DNA of 64,000 bases. Origin: Scortum barcoo (lineage: Eukaryota > Chordata > Actinopteri > Centrarchiformes > Terapontidae). Made by a program: the position numbers and the translations under genes. Positions 37,901 through 48,345 of the stretch are shown in pieces (position 1 is the stretch's first letter; each line of letters opens with the position of its first letter). Below the pieces are notes generated by a model. The model saw only the letters and a program-made list of their open reading frames with translations, did not search any database and was not told where the DNA came from. Where the stretch lies: assembly GCA_023238725.1 (NCBI GenBank), contig CM041550.1:3607544-3671543 (forward strand). The letters are read 5' to 3'.

Positions 37901-40900
37901 CCCTCCAAAGAGCTTTCTCCCTGTCGCCAGGACAGGAGTCCCATGCCCTACGGAGAGAAGTGCCTTTACAGCTACAGGTACGTACTAATCACATTTGCAG
38001 GAGCCTGCAGGGAGCGCGGCGGCATATTGATTACCTTTCTCTGATTTTAAAAGTGCACGTTTGTCCCGTCTCTTCACCCTCAGTGCCTGTGACAGGAAGC
38101 CCACTCCAGGGTTCAAGCCATTAACTCCCCCCTCGACACCCGTCTCCCCTTGCGGTCCCACCAGCACAGCAGGAACACACCCGCTGAGCGAGCCTACCCC
38201 GCCTCCTCACCCCCATGTAGCCAATCCCGCCCCGCGTCCAGTGCACATACAGCAGCCTATAACGGTGAGCACCGGCTCCCCCAACCAGCAAGCACTCCCA
38301 GTTCACAGCCACAGCCCACCCTTCGCTGTGCCCTGCGCCCCCATCAGTCAGGATGCCAACAACTTCACACCTGAGCACAGGTGAGCCCTCAGATTACACT
38401 CTTTCTCTCTTTATCGCCTCTCACTGTTTCATTGAGCATTTTTATGAGCTGTATTTCTGATAAGAGACCAATTCTCGTTGTCTTGCCACTTTCTGCTCCA
38501 CCTTTTTAGGTTCCAGAGGCAGATGTCAGAGCCATGTCTACCTTTCCCCCCAGCAGAGAGTCAAGGGCGCCCCCAGTTCTTGCCCCAACCACCAAGCAGC
38601 AACAACAACAGCAGCAGCAGTCTGTCACGCGATAGCCGGCCACCTTACCACCGGCAGATGTCAGAGCCGCTGGTAGCTGTGCCTCCCCAAACTTTCAAGC
38701 AAGAGCTCATCGACCCGCGATACACCGAGCAGGGCGTACCCACCATGGGCCCCCCTGGTCCGCCCCAGGGGGCTCCACGTCAGGCTGCTTTCCACCCCAT
38801 GGCCATCAAACAGGAGCCTCGCGACTTCTGCTTCGATTCTGGTGAGCGTCGAGGGTTTAGAGAAGCCTAGTTATCCATATAATATGTTGAGAAGAGTCCA
38901 TTACTTGTCAAGACGTCCCCGCGGGGCCCCTGTGCGTATCTGTTTCCTCGCACTTGCTCAGCTTCCATCGCCACTGAAGCTGTGTGAAAGTAATTGTCGA
39001 GGGCTGTGTGCAAGTAGAGCGGGCGGAGTGTGAGGAATGTTCCCCGGCCGTGTTTGTCCTGGGCACTAACACATGCCTGTGAGTTTTAGCATGCAGCAGA
39101 GGCCTGGGCGCACAGGTGCTCATTTCACACACACACACACACCCTCTCAAAGCCCAGTCTGCATCACTCCTCCAGAGCCAGGCCAGTAAAGTAAAAGTGG
39201 GTCTTTTAGCTCATCCAAAGCCTCCAAGGGCAAAAAGTAAATGGGTCATCCAGCCAGGTGCAGAGAACCTCTTCACTGAGCCTACCTGGAATAGATCTAG
39301 GCCAATTCCCTCAGAGGACTTAGTGACCTGCAGCACAGCAAGCTGATTGTAAGAGCCTGGAAATTCTCGACTTGGTTTTTACAGAGTACACAAGGGGCCC
39401 AGCGGTGCCAGTCCTCTCCAGAAAGCCTCGTCAAAGAGACGCTGTTTACTCACATGGTTTAAATCAAACAGGCCCGAGCGACTGTCGTTTGATCGTTTGA
39501 TCCAACACCCACACATCCAGCTGTTGTTCCTTCTCTGATGCATTGGCATCCTCTTTTCCTGAAACTGCAACTTTTTTTTTTTTATCTTTTCTCGCTCTCA
39601 TATACTCTCATTCCTTTTCTGCCTGGTGGGTGACCGGCTGGCTGGGCAGTGATGTAATGACAAATCCTCTTACCTTCTTATGGCCTTTAAATACTTGCGT
39701 CACACAGGCCGTGCATCCCTAGATGGATGGAAGAAGTGCGTGTTTGGCACACCGACATGGAACATATTGTTTCCCCGCCATCTACAGACAATGACTAAAC
39801 CATTTATGTAGATTTACAGCCACAGTCTGAATCCTTGCATTGCAGCTTCATTCAACAGAGGAAGTTTTTTATTTCCTTCCTCGACATGCATGATAAGACA
39901 ACAACGATTACTTCCTGTAGACTCTTGAAGTGAAGACAAGAGGAGACAGAGACTTGAGGAAACACTTGCTCAAGATTGATCTCTGCTTGTCTTATCAGTA
40001 GACAGGAAACAGAATAATGGGCGGGGGTGGGGGTGGTTGCTACACATTGCAGAGACTCTGCGAACGGAAGACAGGCCGTGACCCCTCAGGGTGGTTGGGG
40101 GGGAGAACTGGCGTAACTTGATTGTCATTGAGATTTAAAACAGCAACCATGGTGCTAATCTTATTTACAGGCTTGGTGGACATGCAAGGGATGTTGTGTG
40201 CTCTGATTTGGGCTTTAGTCCACTCCTGTGTGTGTGTGTGTGGGATCGGGAATTTTTCAGGCCAGCTGTTGGTGCTGCAGATGAACGTGGCCATTCTTTG
40301 GTCCGAACAGCCGCCACCATGTGTTTTCTACCCGTGCTGTATATTTAACAATGTGACCTGACTCACTAACAGAGCCTGGACTGACGGTTTGATGTATTAC
40401 ACATTTGATATGACAGTGAGGATGTCTTTGGTCTAAAATTATACACTCAGCTTCTTTTCTGTTTACAGAAGTGCCTAACTGTCAGTCATCGTTTGGGAGA
40501 GCAGGGAGCTTCTACCAAAATAACCACGAAAGTAAGTTCAGATTATTGTTTGCTTTTGTCTCTCTGTGTCTCAGATGTTTGAATAATTTCATTAGAGGAG
40601 TCTCTGTGACCCCGAGCCTTGTGACTTATCAAGCTGCTGAGAGCTCGGCTTTAGAGGCGGCCGGGTGAAAGAATAGCGGTCAGCAGCTCCGAAGCGATGG
40701 CTCAAGGGGGAAGCAAATCTATCAATGAATCCAGTGTAGCCGCTCCGCACATACAGTGCATTTCTCACATCAGCAGCTGGCAGCTCAGCGCGATGCGAGC
40801 CTCCACGCTTGGGAAGCTGCCCGGCTATATCGCTTTGCATGCAGTTCGAATCTTGGGGTTGAATGTGGTCACTGGCCTGCTTATCAGAACAAAAGCCTGT

Positions 40901-42317
40901 TTCCCACACTCTGTCTGCTGTCACACTTACATCCAGTTTAATGTTGCATTTCTTTCTTTTTCTTTCTTTCAATTTCAGGCTTCTCCTTCGACAGAGATCC
41001 TCAGCTGTACTTTGACGATACCTGTGTGGTCCCTGAAAGATTAGAAGGTAAGAGCGGAGAAAAACAGAAAGCTAAAACAGTAAGATTGAAGCAAACATAC
41101 TCGATGGAGCACTGTGAGCATTTTCTCAGGCAGAGCTGAGTCCTTTGACTGCTCATGGTGCATAATGAACAGCTAGTGCACTTCACAGTCTCCATCTGGC
41201 AGGAATGTCTCACCACAGTGTGGCCGCGGTGGAGCACAGCGCCCACTGACACTTATCTTTTTCTTCACTCTTTCCCTTCTTCTTTCTGTTCCTTCACACT
41301 CTCTCATCTCCTGCTCTTTCCTCCTCCTTCTTCCTCTCTCAGGTAAAATAAAACAGGAGCCCTCTGTGTACCGCGACGGGCCGCCCTACCAGCGCCGCGG
41401 CTCCCTGCAGCTCTGGCAGTTCCTGGTCACTCTGCTGGACGACCCAGCCAACGGCCACTTCATCGCCTGGACCGGCCGCGGCATGGAGTTCAAGCTCATC
41501 GAGCCCGAGGAGGTCAGTGCTGGACTCCCATCTGTCCTCTACTCTCAAGGTTGTAATCACGTCAGTCAGTTCTTCATAGTTTATAAAAACTTTGTGTTTC
41601 TCCTCAGGTCGCTCGTCGCTGGGGCATCCAGAAGAACCGGCCGGCCATGAACTACGACAAGCTGAGCCGCTCGCTGCGTTATTACTATGAGAAGGGCATC
41701 ATGCAGAAGGTAAAGGCACGTTCGCCCTTTTCTTGTCTCTCCCTTCACCCTGTTCCCTCAGCAACTTAGTGCTGCATGGAGGCTAAAATAGTCGAGATGG
41801 TGATATGTGACCATGAAGATGGCGGGGGGAGGGGGTGTTCTGAGTCTCTCAGTGAATGCTAGCCTGCAGGCCAAACCTCTTCTTCTACTCAGTATATTAG
41901 TCCATTTATGTTTGCTGCTTCAGATTTCAACCACATCCAAAAGAAGAGAGTTTGTCTTAAATTTGATCTAAAACATTAAGATCAGACTGATAAATATTTA
42001 AAGGAAAAATGCACATTTACAAATAAGATGTTACAGACACACTCAGGGGGTTTCACATGTGAGCTAAATATATCTTGTCCTCTCAGGTGGCCGGTGAGAG
42101 GTACGTGTACAAGTTTGTGTGCGACCCCGAGGCTCTCTTCTCCATGGCCTTCCCCGACAACCAGAGGCCCAACCTGAAGGCCGACCCCGACAGCCTGCCG
42201 GGGCTGGACGAGGACACGGTGCCCCTCACCCACTACGACGATACCGCGCCCTACCTGCTGGACGGCGCCGAGCAGTGCGTGGCGGGCCTGCCCTTCCCAG
42301 ACGGCTATGGCTACTAG
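34903..42317 (+). CDS. etv5: ETS translocation variant 5 (PEA3-family ETS factor)
   Basis: ETV5 is a nuclear ETS transcription factor activated by FGF/RTK-MAPK signalling that binds GGAA-core sites. Coding exons: 34903-34950, 35149-35242, 35336-35383, 35942-35992, 37854-37977, 38084-38380, 38510-38841, 40469-40531, 40979-41047, 41343-41512, 41608-41709, 42087-42317. All are GT-AG and in phase, giving 542 residues (human is 510). The start MDGFYDQQVPFMVP is the ETV5/ETV1 N-terminus. The acidic activation domain is at about 44-80, with ELFQDLSQLQE and two VP motifs (QVPDDEQFVPDF, a known COP1-degron type). Psi-K-x-E sumoylation motifs are at K92, K284, K321 and K379. The ETS domain is at about 397-479, with Trp 400, 418 and 437 and the DNA-contacting Arg 453 and 456. 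ETV5 rather than ETV1 is supported by GFKPLTPPSTP, LYFDDTCVVPERLEG and the linked dgkg. Whether it is the a or b teleost copy is not resolved. Confidence 0.95.
35149..35242 (+). CDS. etv5: etv5 exon 3
   Basis: Encodes HKSHVEEASHGRPL then SDRKRKFVDTELAQDTE. The DRKRKF-DT-LA-D-E pattern is shared with vertebrate ETV5. It ends with one base of a Glu codon. Confidence 0.92.
35336..35383 (+). CDS. etv5: etv5 exon 4, activation domain core
   Basis: Short 48-base exon encoding ELFQDLSQLQEIWIAE, the amphipathic core of the PEA3-family acidic activation domain. It ends with one base of an Ala codon. Confidence 0.93.
35942..35992 (+). CDS. etv5: etv5 exon 5, VP degron motifs
   Basis: Encodes AQVPDDEQFVPDFQSD. 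Two acidic-flanked Val-Pro pairs match the known COP1 ubiquitin-ligase docking motif of ETV1/4/5. It ends with one base carried over. Confidence 0.93.
35993..37853 (+). other. etv5: etv5 intron between exons 5 and 6
   Basis: Intron of 1.86 kb. The stretch at about 37090-37600 is less repetitive and of higher complexity than nearby introns, and could include conserved regulatory DNA (see findings). No coding exon is needed here, as the phases join. Confidence 0.55.
37854..37977 (+). CDS. etv5: etv5 exon 6
   Basis: Encodes LMFHGPPPAKIKRELTPSKE then LSPCRQDRSPMPYGEKCLYSY. It has the IKRE sumoylation-type site (K92) and the family YGEKCLY motif. It ends with two bases of a Ser codon. Confidence 0.92.
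38084..38380 (+). CDS. etv5: etv5 exon 7, proline-rich
   Basis: Starts ACDRKPTPGFKPLTPPSTPV and continues as a Pro/Ser/Thr-rich disordered region. The SP and TP pairs are possible MAPK sites. It is longer than the human counterpart and accounts for part of the extra protein length. It ends with two bases of an Arg codon. Confidence 0.92.
38510..38841 (+). CDS. etv5: etv5 exon 8, duplicated RQMSEP motif
   Basis: Encodes two copies of RQMSEP (residues 224-229 and 269-274), typical of PEA3-family proteins and carrying basophilic-kinase-type Ser. An Asn/Ser/Gln low-complexity stretch lies between them. FKQEL (K284) and IKQEPRDF (K321) are sumoylation-type sites. It ends with one base carried over. 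Confidence 0.93.
38842..40468 (+). other. etv5: etv5 intron between exons 8 and 9
   Basis: Intron of 1.63 kb opening GTGAGC and closing TTTACAG. It has short CA runs near 39128 and a G-rich run at 40021-40035. Nothing else was recognised. Confidence 0.6.
40469..40531 (+). CDS. etv5: etv5 exon 9
   Basis: Encodes EVPNCQSSFGRAGSFYQNNHE, matching the EVPNCQSS segment of ETV5. The split codon with the next exon gives Ser where I recall Gly in the human protein. Confidence 0.9.
40979..41047 (+). CDS. etv5: etv5 exon 10
   Basis: Encodes FSFDRDPQLYFDDTCVVPER then LE. LYFDDTCVVPERLEG is ETV5-type (ETV1 has FYDDTCVVPEKFDG), a key point for telling the paralogues apart. Confidence 0.93.
41343..41512 (+). 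CDS. etv5: etv5 exon 11, ETS domain start
   Basis: Encodes GKIKQEPSVYRDGPPYQRRG and then the first half of the ETS winged helix, SLQLWQFLVTLLDDPANGHF, through FKLIEPEE. It ends in phase 0. Confidence 0.96.
41608..41709 (+). CDS. etv5: etv5 exon 12, ETS recognition helix
   Basis: Encodes VARRWGIQKNRPAMNYDKLS then RSLRYYYEKGIMQK, the DNA recognition helix with the two invariant Arg that read GGAA. It ends in phase 0. Confidence 0.97.
42087..42317 (+). CDS. etv5: etv5 last coding exon
   Basis: Encodes VAGERYVYKFVCDPEALFSM and a C-terminal tail ending DGYGY before TAG at 42315. The codons use G or C in the third position almost throughout, much more GC-rich than the neighbouring non-coding DNA. 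The tail is diverged from mammals apart from EDTVPLTHYDD and the final aromatic residues. Confidence 0.96.
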   Translation: MAGERYVYKFVCDPEALFSMAFPDNQRPNLKADPDSLPGLDEDTVPLTHYDDTAPYLLDGAEQCVAGLPFPDGYGY

Positions 42318-44067
42318 CACGATGCACGATGCACGACATACATGCACACGCAAAAAAAAAACACTCCCAAAGTCTCTCGACACCCCCTCTAAAGCTCCAG
42401 AGCTGGAACTGCCGAACCGCTCGGAAGGGAAACCCCCGTTCACCGGTTCCTCCTCCTGCTCCCTGGAAAACCTTCATTAAAACTGTGTAAGCTCCCAGGC
42501 TAAAGAATGAACGAGGGGAAGAAAAAAGGAAAAAACCTGCGACAGCTCTTCTACTGCACCATCGTAAGAGATAGAGAGAGAAAGAGAGAGAAAGCAGCGA
42601 GCTTGATCTGGACTCCACCTTACAAGCTTCCTCTAAAGTGAGGCAAGGAGATGCTGTTGCCATGGAGACGAAACGACACGAGGCCACACGTCGCCAACTT
42701 TCAAAGAACTGGCAGACCCACCCACCAACCACCACCACTACCACTACCACCCCTCTCCTCTTTGTACAAGACTGCAAGAGTTGTTGCATTTCTGATTTTG
42801 TGACAATCTGCTTTTCTTAAAAAAACAATCGAATAACCAACAAAGTAAAAAGTCTAATGAGATATTATTCTAAATGCAGCACTATTCTATAGTTGCCTTT
42901 TCGGGTCCCCCCCCTTGTTTTTTTTTCATGTCACCACATCTGAACTCCAAGATCCGTGAAAGGGCTTTAATTTGCAAAGACGGATTAAGAAAACAACATA
43001 TTACAAACCCACAGATCAGTTTGTTTATCTGTAGATAGGACTACATTTTTTAAATAAATATGCCAGCTGTTCTGTTTTTGTTTTTGTTGTTTTGTTTTTT
43101 TTTCATTGAGACTTTAGAGACCCAGACCTCTCAGGTTTCTGGGGCGTTGCTGTATTTCAGGCTAGTTGGTCGGGCTGCTCTCTCGTGTAAATGTTACGTT
43201 CTTTAATCGTTCTGCCCGCGTTAAGAGATTGTATCTGCTTCCCTTTAGAGACTGCACCCCTGCCGTATGAGCCCACGGTCTATACAGTACACGTCTACAC
43301 ACATCTGTTCATCACTGCTGGGTCCGTTTTTTAATTTTTTTTATTATTCTTATTATTATTATTATTGATGGTGAACACTTCATCTCCTCCATTTCAAAAG
43401 GGATACACAACACAAGTACATAATATTCCCAGAGGCGTTTAACTCATAAAAACCTCATTAAAGTTATTATGTATGATACATGGTCACATTGCTCTTTTTT
43501 TTTTTATTATTATTTGTATTTCTGTCCAGGTGCTTAATGTTTCCTTGGCAGTGTACTAGTTCCTCTGATGCACCAGTATGGCAGGAGCATCAGGACGTTG
43601 CATGCAAGAAAATAAATAAATAAATAAAATAATAAAAGATGGGTGAAGTTTTTTGGACACCTTCTTTCGGACACCTCTCTGCCAGTCAGGACGGGAGACC
43701 TCTGCTTCTCTTTGCATGGTGTAATCAGTCAAGACTGTGTGTCCACTAACATATCGCTTTACTGTCTTTGGACAAGGAAGATATTTGTGATATTCTCTGC
43801 AATTTTTTTTTTGTGTGTTCATTATGTATGTTTCCGAACGGGGACAAAGACAAACGTATATAAAGTATATATTTTTGCTATAAGGCTGCATTTGTTTTAA
43901 TGTATAAGCTGTATAGTTCTGGCTCTAATAGACATGTACCTTTTTAAAAAAAAAAAACAAAAAAAACCAATCTGGATCCTCATGATGTTTCTCATGCAGA
44001 CTGTTTCTTTAAGAGGCCTCTGTGTCGGGTTGGAAAATGGACGAGAAGAAGATATCTTGCCTGTAAA

Positions 44068-44068
<1 letters not shown>

Positions 44069-44104
<36 letters not shown>

Positions 44105-44134
44105 GGCCAGAGATCCAGCAAAAGGCCACAGTGA

Positions 44135-44168
<34 letters not shown>
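44069..44168 (+). repeat. (TG)16 and (AC)16 inverted pair in etv5 3' UTR
   Basis: (TG)16 at 44069-44101 and (AC)16 at 44137-44168 are separated by 35 bases. In RNA the two arms are complementary over about 32 bases and could form one long stem. Confidence 0.85.
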
Positions 44169-44170
<2 letters not shown>

Positions 44171-44293
44171 TATATCATGGGATCCACCCCAGGCACGGGG
44201 GATTGTCTGCACTTGTATAGGCCCCCCACCCCCCACCCTCCCTCACAATGTGTTTCTTACACTGCTGAGTTTATGATAATCTGTACTGGGTAC

Positions 44294-44299
44294 AATAAA
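44294..44299 (+). terminator. etv5: Likely etv5 distal poly(A) signal
   Basis: AATAAA followed within 30-40 bases by TTGGTGTGTTTC, a GU-rich downstream element. The earlier AATAAA cluster at 43611-43635 may serve a shorter transcript. Confidence 0.5.
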
Positions 44300-45594
44300 C
44301 GGTCCTTTATGCTTCACTGCCTGCAGTCTTGGTGTGTTTCATCATTTTTCTCTCCCACCCCCCCTCATCTCTTGCAGTCAGTCAGTCAGCTGACCGGCTG
44401 CTGTGGTCTGGCAGTCCCTGTGCTTGACCTGCCTCATTTCTGAGTCACATGCCTCTCCAACCTCTTCCAGATACATTTCTGGGTAAATGATTACTTTCTT
44501 TCGACCCCCCCGAGGGGAAATGTGTTTGAGCAACATCTGCTTAGGTGTGTACAAGAGAAACACACTCCACTTTACACAACACTTCCTTAATGCTGCATTT
44601 AGTCTTTAAGCTCATTTAAGAGTTCTTTCACAGTCAGTATGTATTTTATTATATTAATCCACATTATAATAAAGGTTGTTTCTTCTTAGACCCTTCTTAG
44701 ATTATTATGTTCAGATATTTCATCTTTTTATTGATTTATTTTAGTGTAAAAGATCAAGAAAGCATATACTGACCATTGAAAAATGTATGGATTAGTTATT
44801 AGTTAACGTTTTTACAGTTAAGAGTGATTCAGCAGTAAATAATTCACAGTTTGACAGTGAGCTCCAGAAAGTATGTCGCTCAGGAAGACATTTTTTTTAC
44901 TGGTTGTTTTGTGTTTGCTTGAGTGTGCAGAATTATTCATGAGCTCAAGTATTAGACTTGTCTGAGAGCACAGAGTGAGCCATAAATATTAAAATATCCA
45001 ATACACGCGTCCGGGACAATGAATATGAGGTTAAAGTGCAGTCTGCCAAGCCGAGACAACACCAGCATAACTGAATGGAGGCCTGTTTTTGCACTGAAAA
45101 CATTACAAGGTTGTTATCAATGAAGGCTGTTCGACATCCTCACATGTCCTGGACCAACATCCTCTTTTAACAGACTGATATCAAACCAAATAGCAGATAT
45201 CTGAGGCACCAAAAGTCCCAAAGTTCACAGCATAACACCAACAATATGCAAAATATGCAGCACTAAGGTATCTACTGCCATGATGAGGAGCTTAAAGTCT
45301 GCCCTGCTTCTTATTTTTTACAATGTCTACTATTTATTACTTAATTTTTCTTCAATAAAATGACCACACAGCGATCCAGAGGCTATATATTATTCCAGCA
45401 TAAGAAAACTGTACATGCTGCACAGAAGGGGTGTAAAACGGGTTAAAAATGAGGCCCAGCAGCTCATTTCTGCCCCTCCAAGTTGTTTCCTCGTTGAATG
45501 TAATGAGACTGAACATTGGTATGTAGGTATGAATATATGTAGACAGCTAGAAGAATAAATATCCAGATCATTTAGTGAAGTTAAAGCTGCAAAA

Positions 45595-45945
45595 CCAGAA
45601 AATACTAATAATAATTAGGATTAAATAATAAAAATCCTGTATTCAGTCTTAAGTAGAAATACACACACATTGGTATAAGCAATGAAAAGTCTACATAATG
45701 CTAAACGACTCCAGTTGCATTTCTATGTGACATTATTGGATCAATATTATCGATGTAGTTAATATTTAAGTGGCTTAAATTCTGTGGTTTGTCGAGGCTA
45801 AAAGCTTCATAAACTATTTGGCAGGTGTGTAATCAGTGACATAAACTTTTTATATGTAAAATCTTATTTTGGAAATACCAGCTGCAAGAAACTAGAGCTG
45901 TAAAATGTAACGGAGTAAAATGTTTAATATTTCCATCTTACATTT
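45595..45945 (+). repeat. Dispersed teleost repeat, family B (diverged)
   Basis: Shares blocks with 27800-28192: ATCCTGTATTCAGTCTTAAG, CTTTTTATATGTAAAATCTT and GAGCTGTAAAATGTAACGGA then TTTAATATTTCCATC. It is more diverged than the 27800 copy. Confidence 0.45.
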
Positions 45946-46889
45946 AGTGTATAGCAGAGTAATCGTAAAACATCTGAGTTTAGCTCATGTGAGTGTGATG
46001 CTTCACAACTATCTTGTGATGTTTGTTCGTGATATTTTTTTTTACAGTGTCTGGCTTCAGTGTGTCTTGAGCTGAAATACATGGCGTGATGGTATCTGAC
46101 GTGTGATAAAACTGCCGGCGTTTCAGACTCAGACTTTGATTTGATGGCCGGCAGCACTCTGCCTCGGTGTTGAGTCAGAGCCTTATCAAACCACAGAGTG
46201 TAAAAGCCGAGCTCTGGTCTCCAGTAACGCAGCCTGGCAGGCAACTTTCCATTGATTGAGAGAGCAGAGTGCCTTTGAACGCTATGAAAGACCTTTTAGT
46301 GTGCTCATGGGAGGTGCCCTGCCCTGATACTGTGTGTGTGTGAGTGTGTGTGCAGTAGCTGCCAGCACTCATAACAGATGTTTTTTTGATAAACTCTGAG
46401 CTGCTCTTTGTGGTTTCCTCTTTCTTTGAAAGCAGCTGTTGGGGGGGGTGTATGTAAATTTAAAAAAAGTCTGCTCTGCATTGACTTCCACGTAAAGTGA
46501 AGATACTGTCGATCGTATTAGTTAAGATCGCGGCTCCATCCGTCACTGTGGCAGACATCTGAGCATTTAACGTCCCAGATCCACAAGAAAGATGCACGAC
46601 TGTAGAAAGTTACATGTGAATATTCAAACCTCGGTCCACTTTCCACCTTCACTCTCTGAATACAGGAGTGAGACCCAATGGGAGTACGTGAAGAGACGAC
46701 TCCCCCACTTCAGCATCTCGACTCCTCTGGTTCCCTTCTTCATCCCCTCGTCCCTTCATCCCTCTGGACCCTCACTCCATCCTGCTGCATCATCATCTTC
46801 CTCCATCCACATCATGAAACAAACTTTTCTAAATCCACATCTTCACCGGGGTGGTCTTTGTTAGTGAACTAGATTTTCAAGTCAATGTT

Positions 46890-47325
46890 TCCTCACTAGC
46901 TTTTTGTATAGTACATAGGCTCATATTTTTTTCTGATGATGCTAACATTGTTTAGCAGACATAATATTTACTCATGTTTGCCATGTTAGTTTTGCGCGTT
47001 AGCATCCAAACATTAGCTAATTATCGCCGAAATAAGCCCCAAATAAGTAGAGTTCAGTTTAGGTCATAAACTAAAGTATTAGATGTGATAAAATGCTGAA
47101 CTAATTGTGGTTCTAGATGAAAATACAGAGAATTGTTAAAGTTATTATAATTCATACTGCGGGGAACACGAATCAACTGGATTTAACATTTCACCCAAAA
47201 CCACAAATTTGAACCTCGTGGTGGAGAGGGGAAAGTCTGCACAGATTTTCATGGCAATCCATTCAATTTTTTTTTAGATATTTCAGTCTGGATCAAAGTG
47301 GTGGACCTTCATCTCTAAAGTTGTA
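46890..47325 (-). repeat. Dispersed teleost repeat, family A (antisense copy)
   Basis: GATGATGCTAACATTGTTTA then CATGTTTGCCATGTTAG sits at one end. AGATATTTCAGTCTGGATCA then AAGTGGTGGACC, near 47276-47307, sits at the other. This is the same order and strand as 22860-23245. Confidence 0.6.
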
Positions 47326-48282
47326 CAGCTAGAGTGGCTATAAATCTCTTCCTCTGTATCTTTCCTTCCCCCCACCAGAAACCTATCCAAACTCAGGATT
47401 AAGCCCGATACGAGTCCGATATAATGATCCTGATCCATTTAAAAGCAGCAAATGAGGCTTTGGAAACGTCCCATCACCTTGGAAACCTTCACTGATACGT
47501 CGTCGAGAATACGTCTCTCTCAGTGGTCAAAGGTTAACACCGGGCAGAGTGGAGAAATGATTTAAGACTGCACACATTCGAAACAAACAAGGCGGCGTCA
47601 TAAACATCCCACTGAATCAATACGTACACTATTACAGAGTGTGTGATGCATGGCCCTGGGGGGAGGGGGGGTGGACGCATCAAATGAGCAGAGTCCTTCA
47701 GCATACATTACACCACATGATCACGAGCTGCTTCCAAGTAAATTATTGATCCAGATGCAAGACAAGGCTGCTGCTGGAACGTAATGTCATTTCAGCTTTG
47801 AATCCTTTAGACTATGGCGGAGCATCAACACACACACACATGCACAAAAAGCCTCCATCTACTGTAGTTGGAGAGAGTGAAGCACTCTGTTCTGGCTCCG
47901 ACTGCACTGAGAAATATGGGTCATGCTGCTGGGAAGGGAACGGCACAAATCTTTCACATTATTTGGCCAACGCACTGTGTTCGCACAATGCTAATTACCA
48001 TGGTGAGACCTTGCTCCTAAAACTCTGTTACATAACTGATTTTTCACAAGCGTGCACACTCACACACACACATACAAGTACACACACACCACCCACGGGT
48101 TATTATTTATCTCAGATTTTCACCAGAGCTCATGTTTAGTTTAGCCATCGCTGCCCTCTAGTGGATGGGCAGCTCTCCTGCTTGAACATGAGTGTGAGGG
48201 GATTTTTAATGCCACAACAAGGCAGGAATAAATGTACACAGCACAATTTAACATAAAAAATGCAATAAAAAAACACATTCAA

Positions 48283-48345
48283 GATTCAAGATTCAAGATT
48301 TTATTGTCATGTGTACAAAAATTACATGGAGCAATCGATGGCAAT
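48283..48345 (-). mobile_element. Retroposon tail, (TTCAAGA)n plus 3' end
   Basis: Three and a half ATTCAAG units run into ATTTTATTGTCATGTGTACA, a common antisense 3' end of fish non-LTR elements. The body beyond is A-rich and its limit is unclear. Confidence 0.45.

Larger units (their letters stand above)
42318..44310 (+). other. etv5: etv5 3' UTR
   Basis: About 2 kb after the stop with no coding signal. It contains A/T-rich runs with ATTTA-like elements, clustered AATAAA at 43611-43635, a (TG)16/(AC)16 pair at 44069-44168, and AATAAA at 44294-44299 followed by a TG-rich stretch, the best candidate for the distal poly(A) site. Confidence 0.65.

Noticed and set aside
34903..42317. Gene considered as etv1 or etv4
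   Set aside because: LYFDDTCVVPERLEG, GFKPLTPPSTP and the LTHYDD tail fit etv5; etv1 has FYDDTCVVPEKFDG-like sequence, and etv4 has a different N-terminus. Linkage to dgkg and itgb5 also fits human chromosome 3.
42226..42789. 187-codon - strand frame over the etv5 last exon and 3' UTR
   Set aside because: It is a shadow of the GC-rich etv5 coding exon plus CA/GT-rich UTR; the translation is Arg/Ser/Val-rich with no family resemblance.
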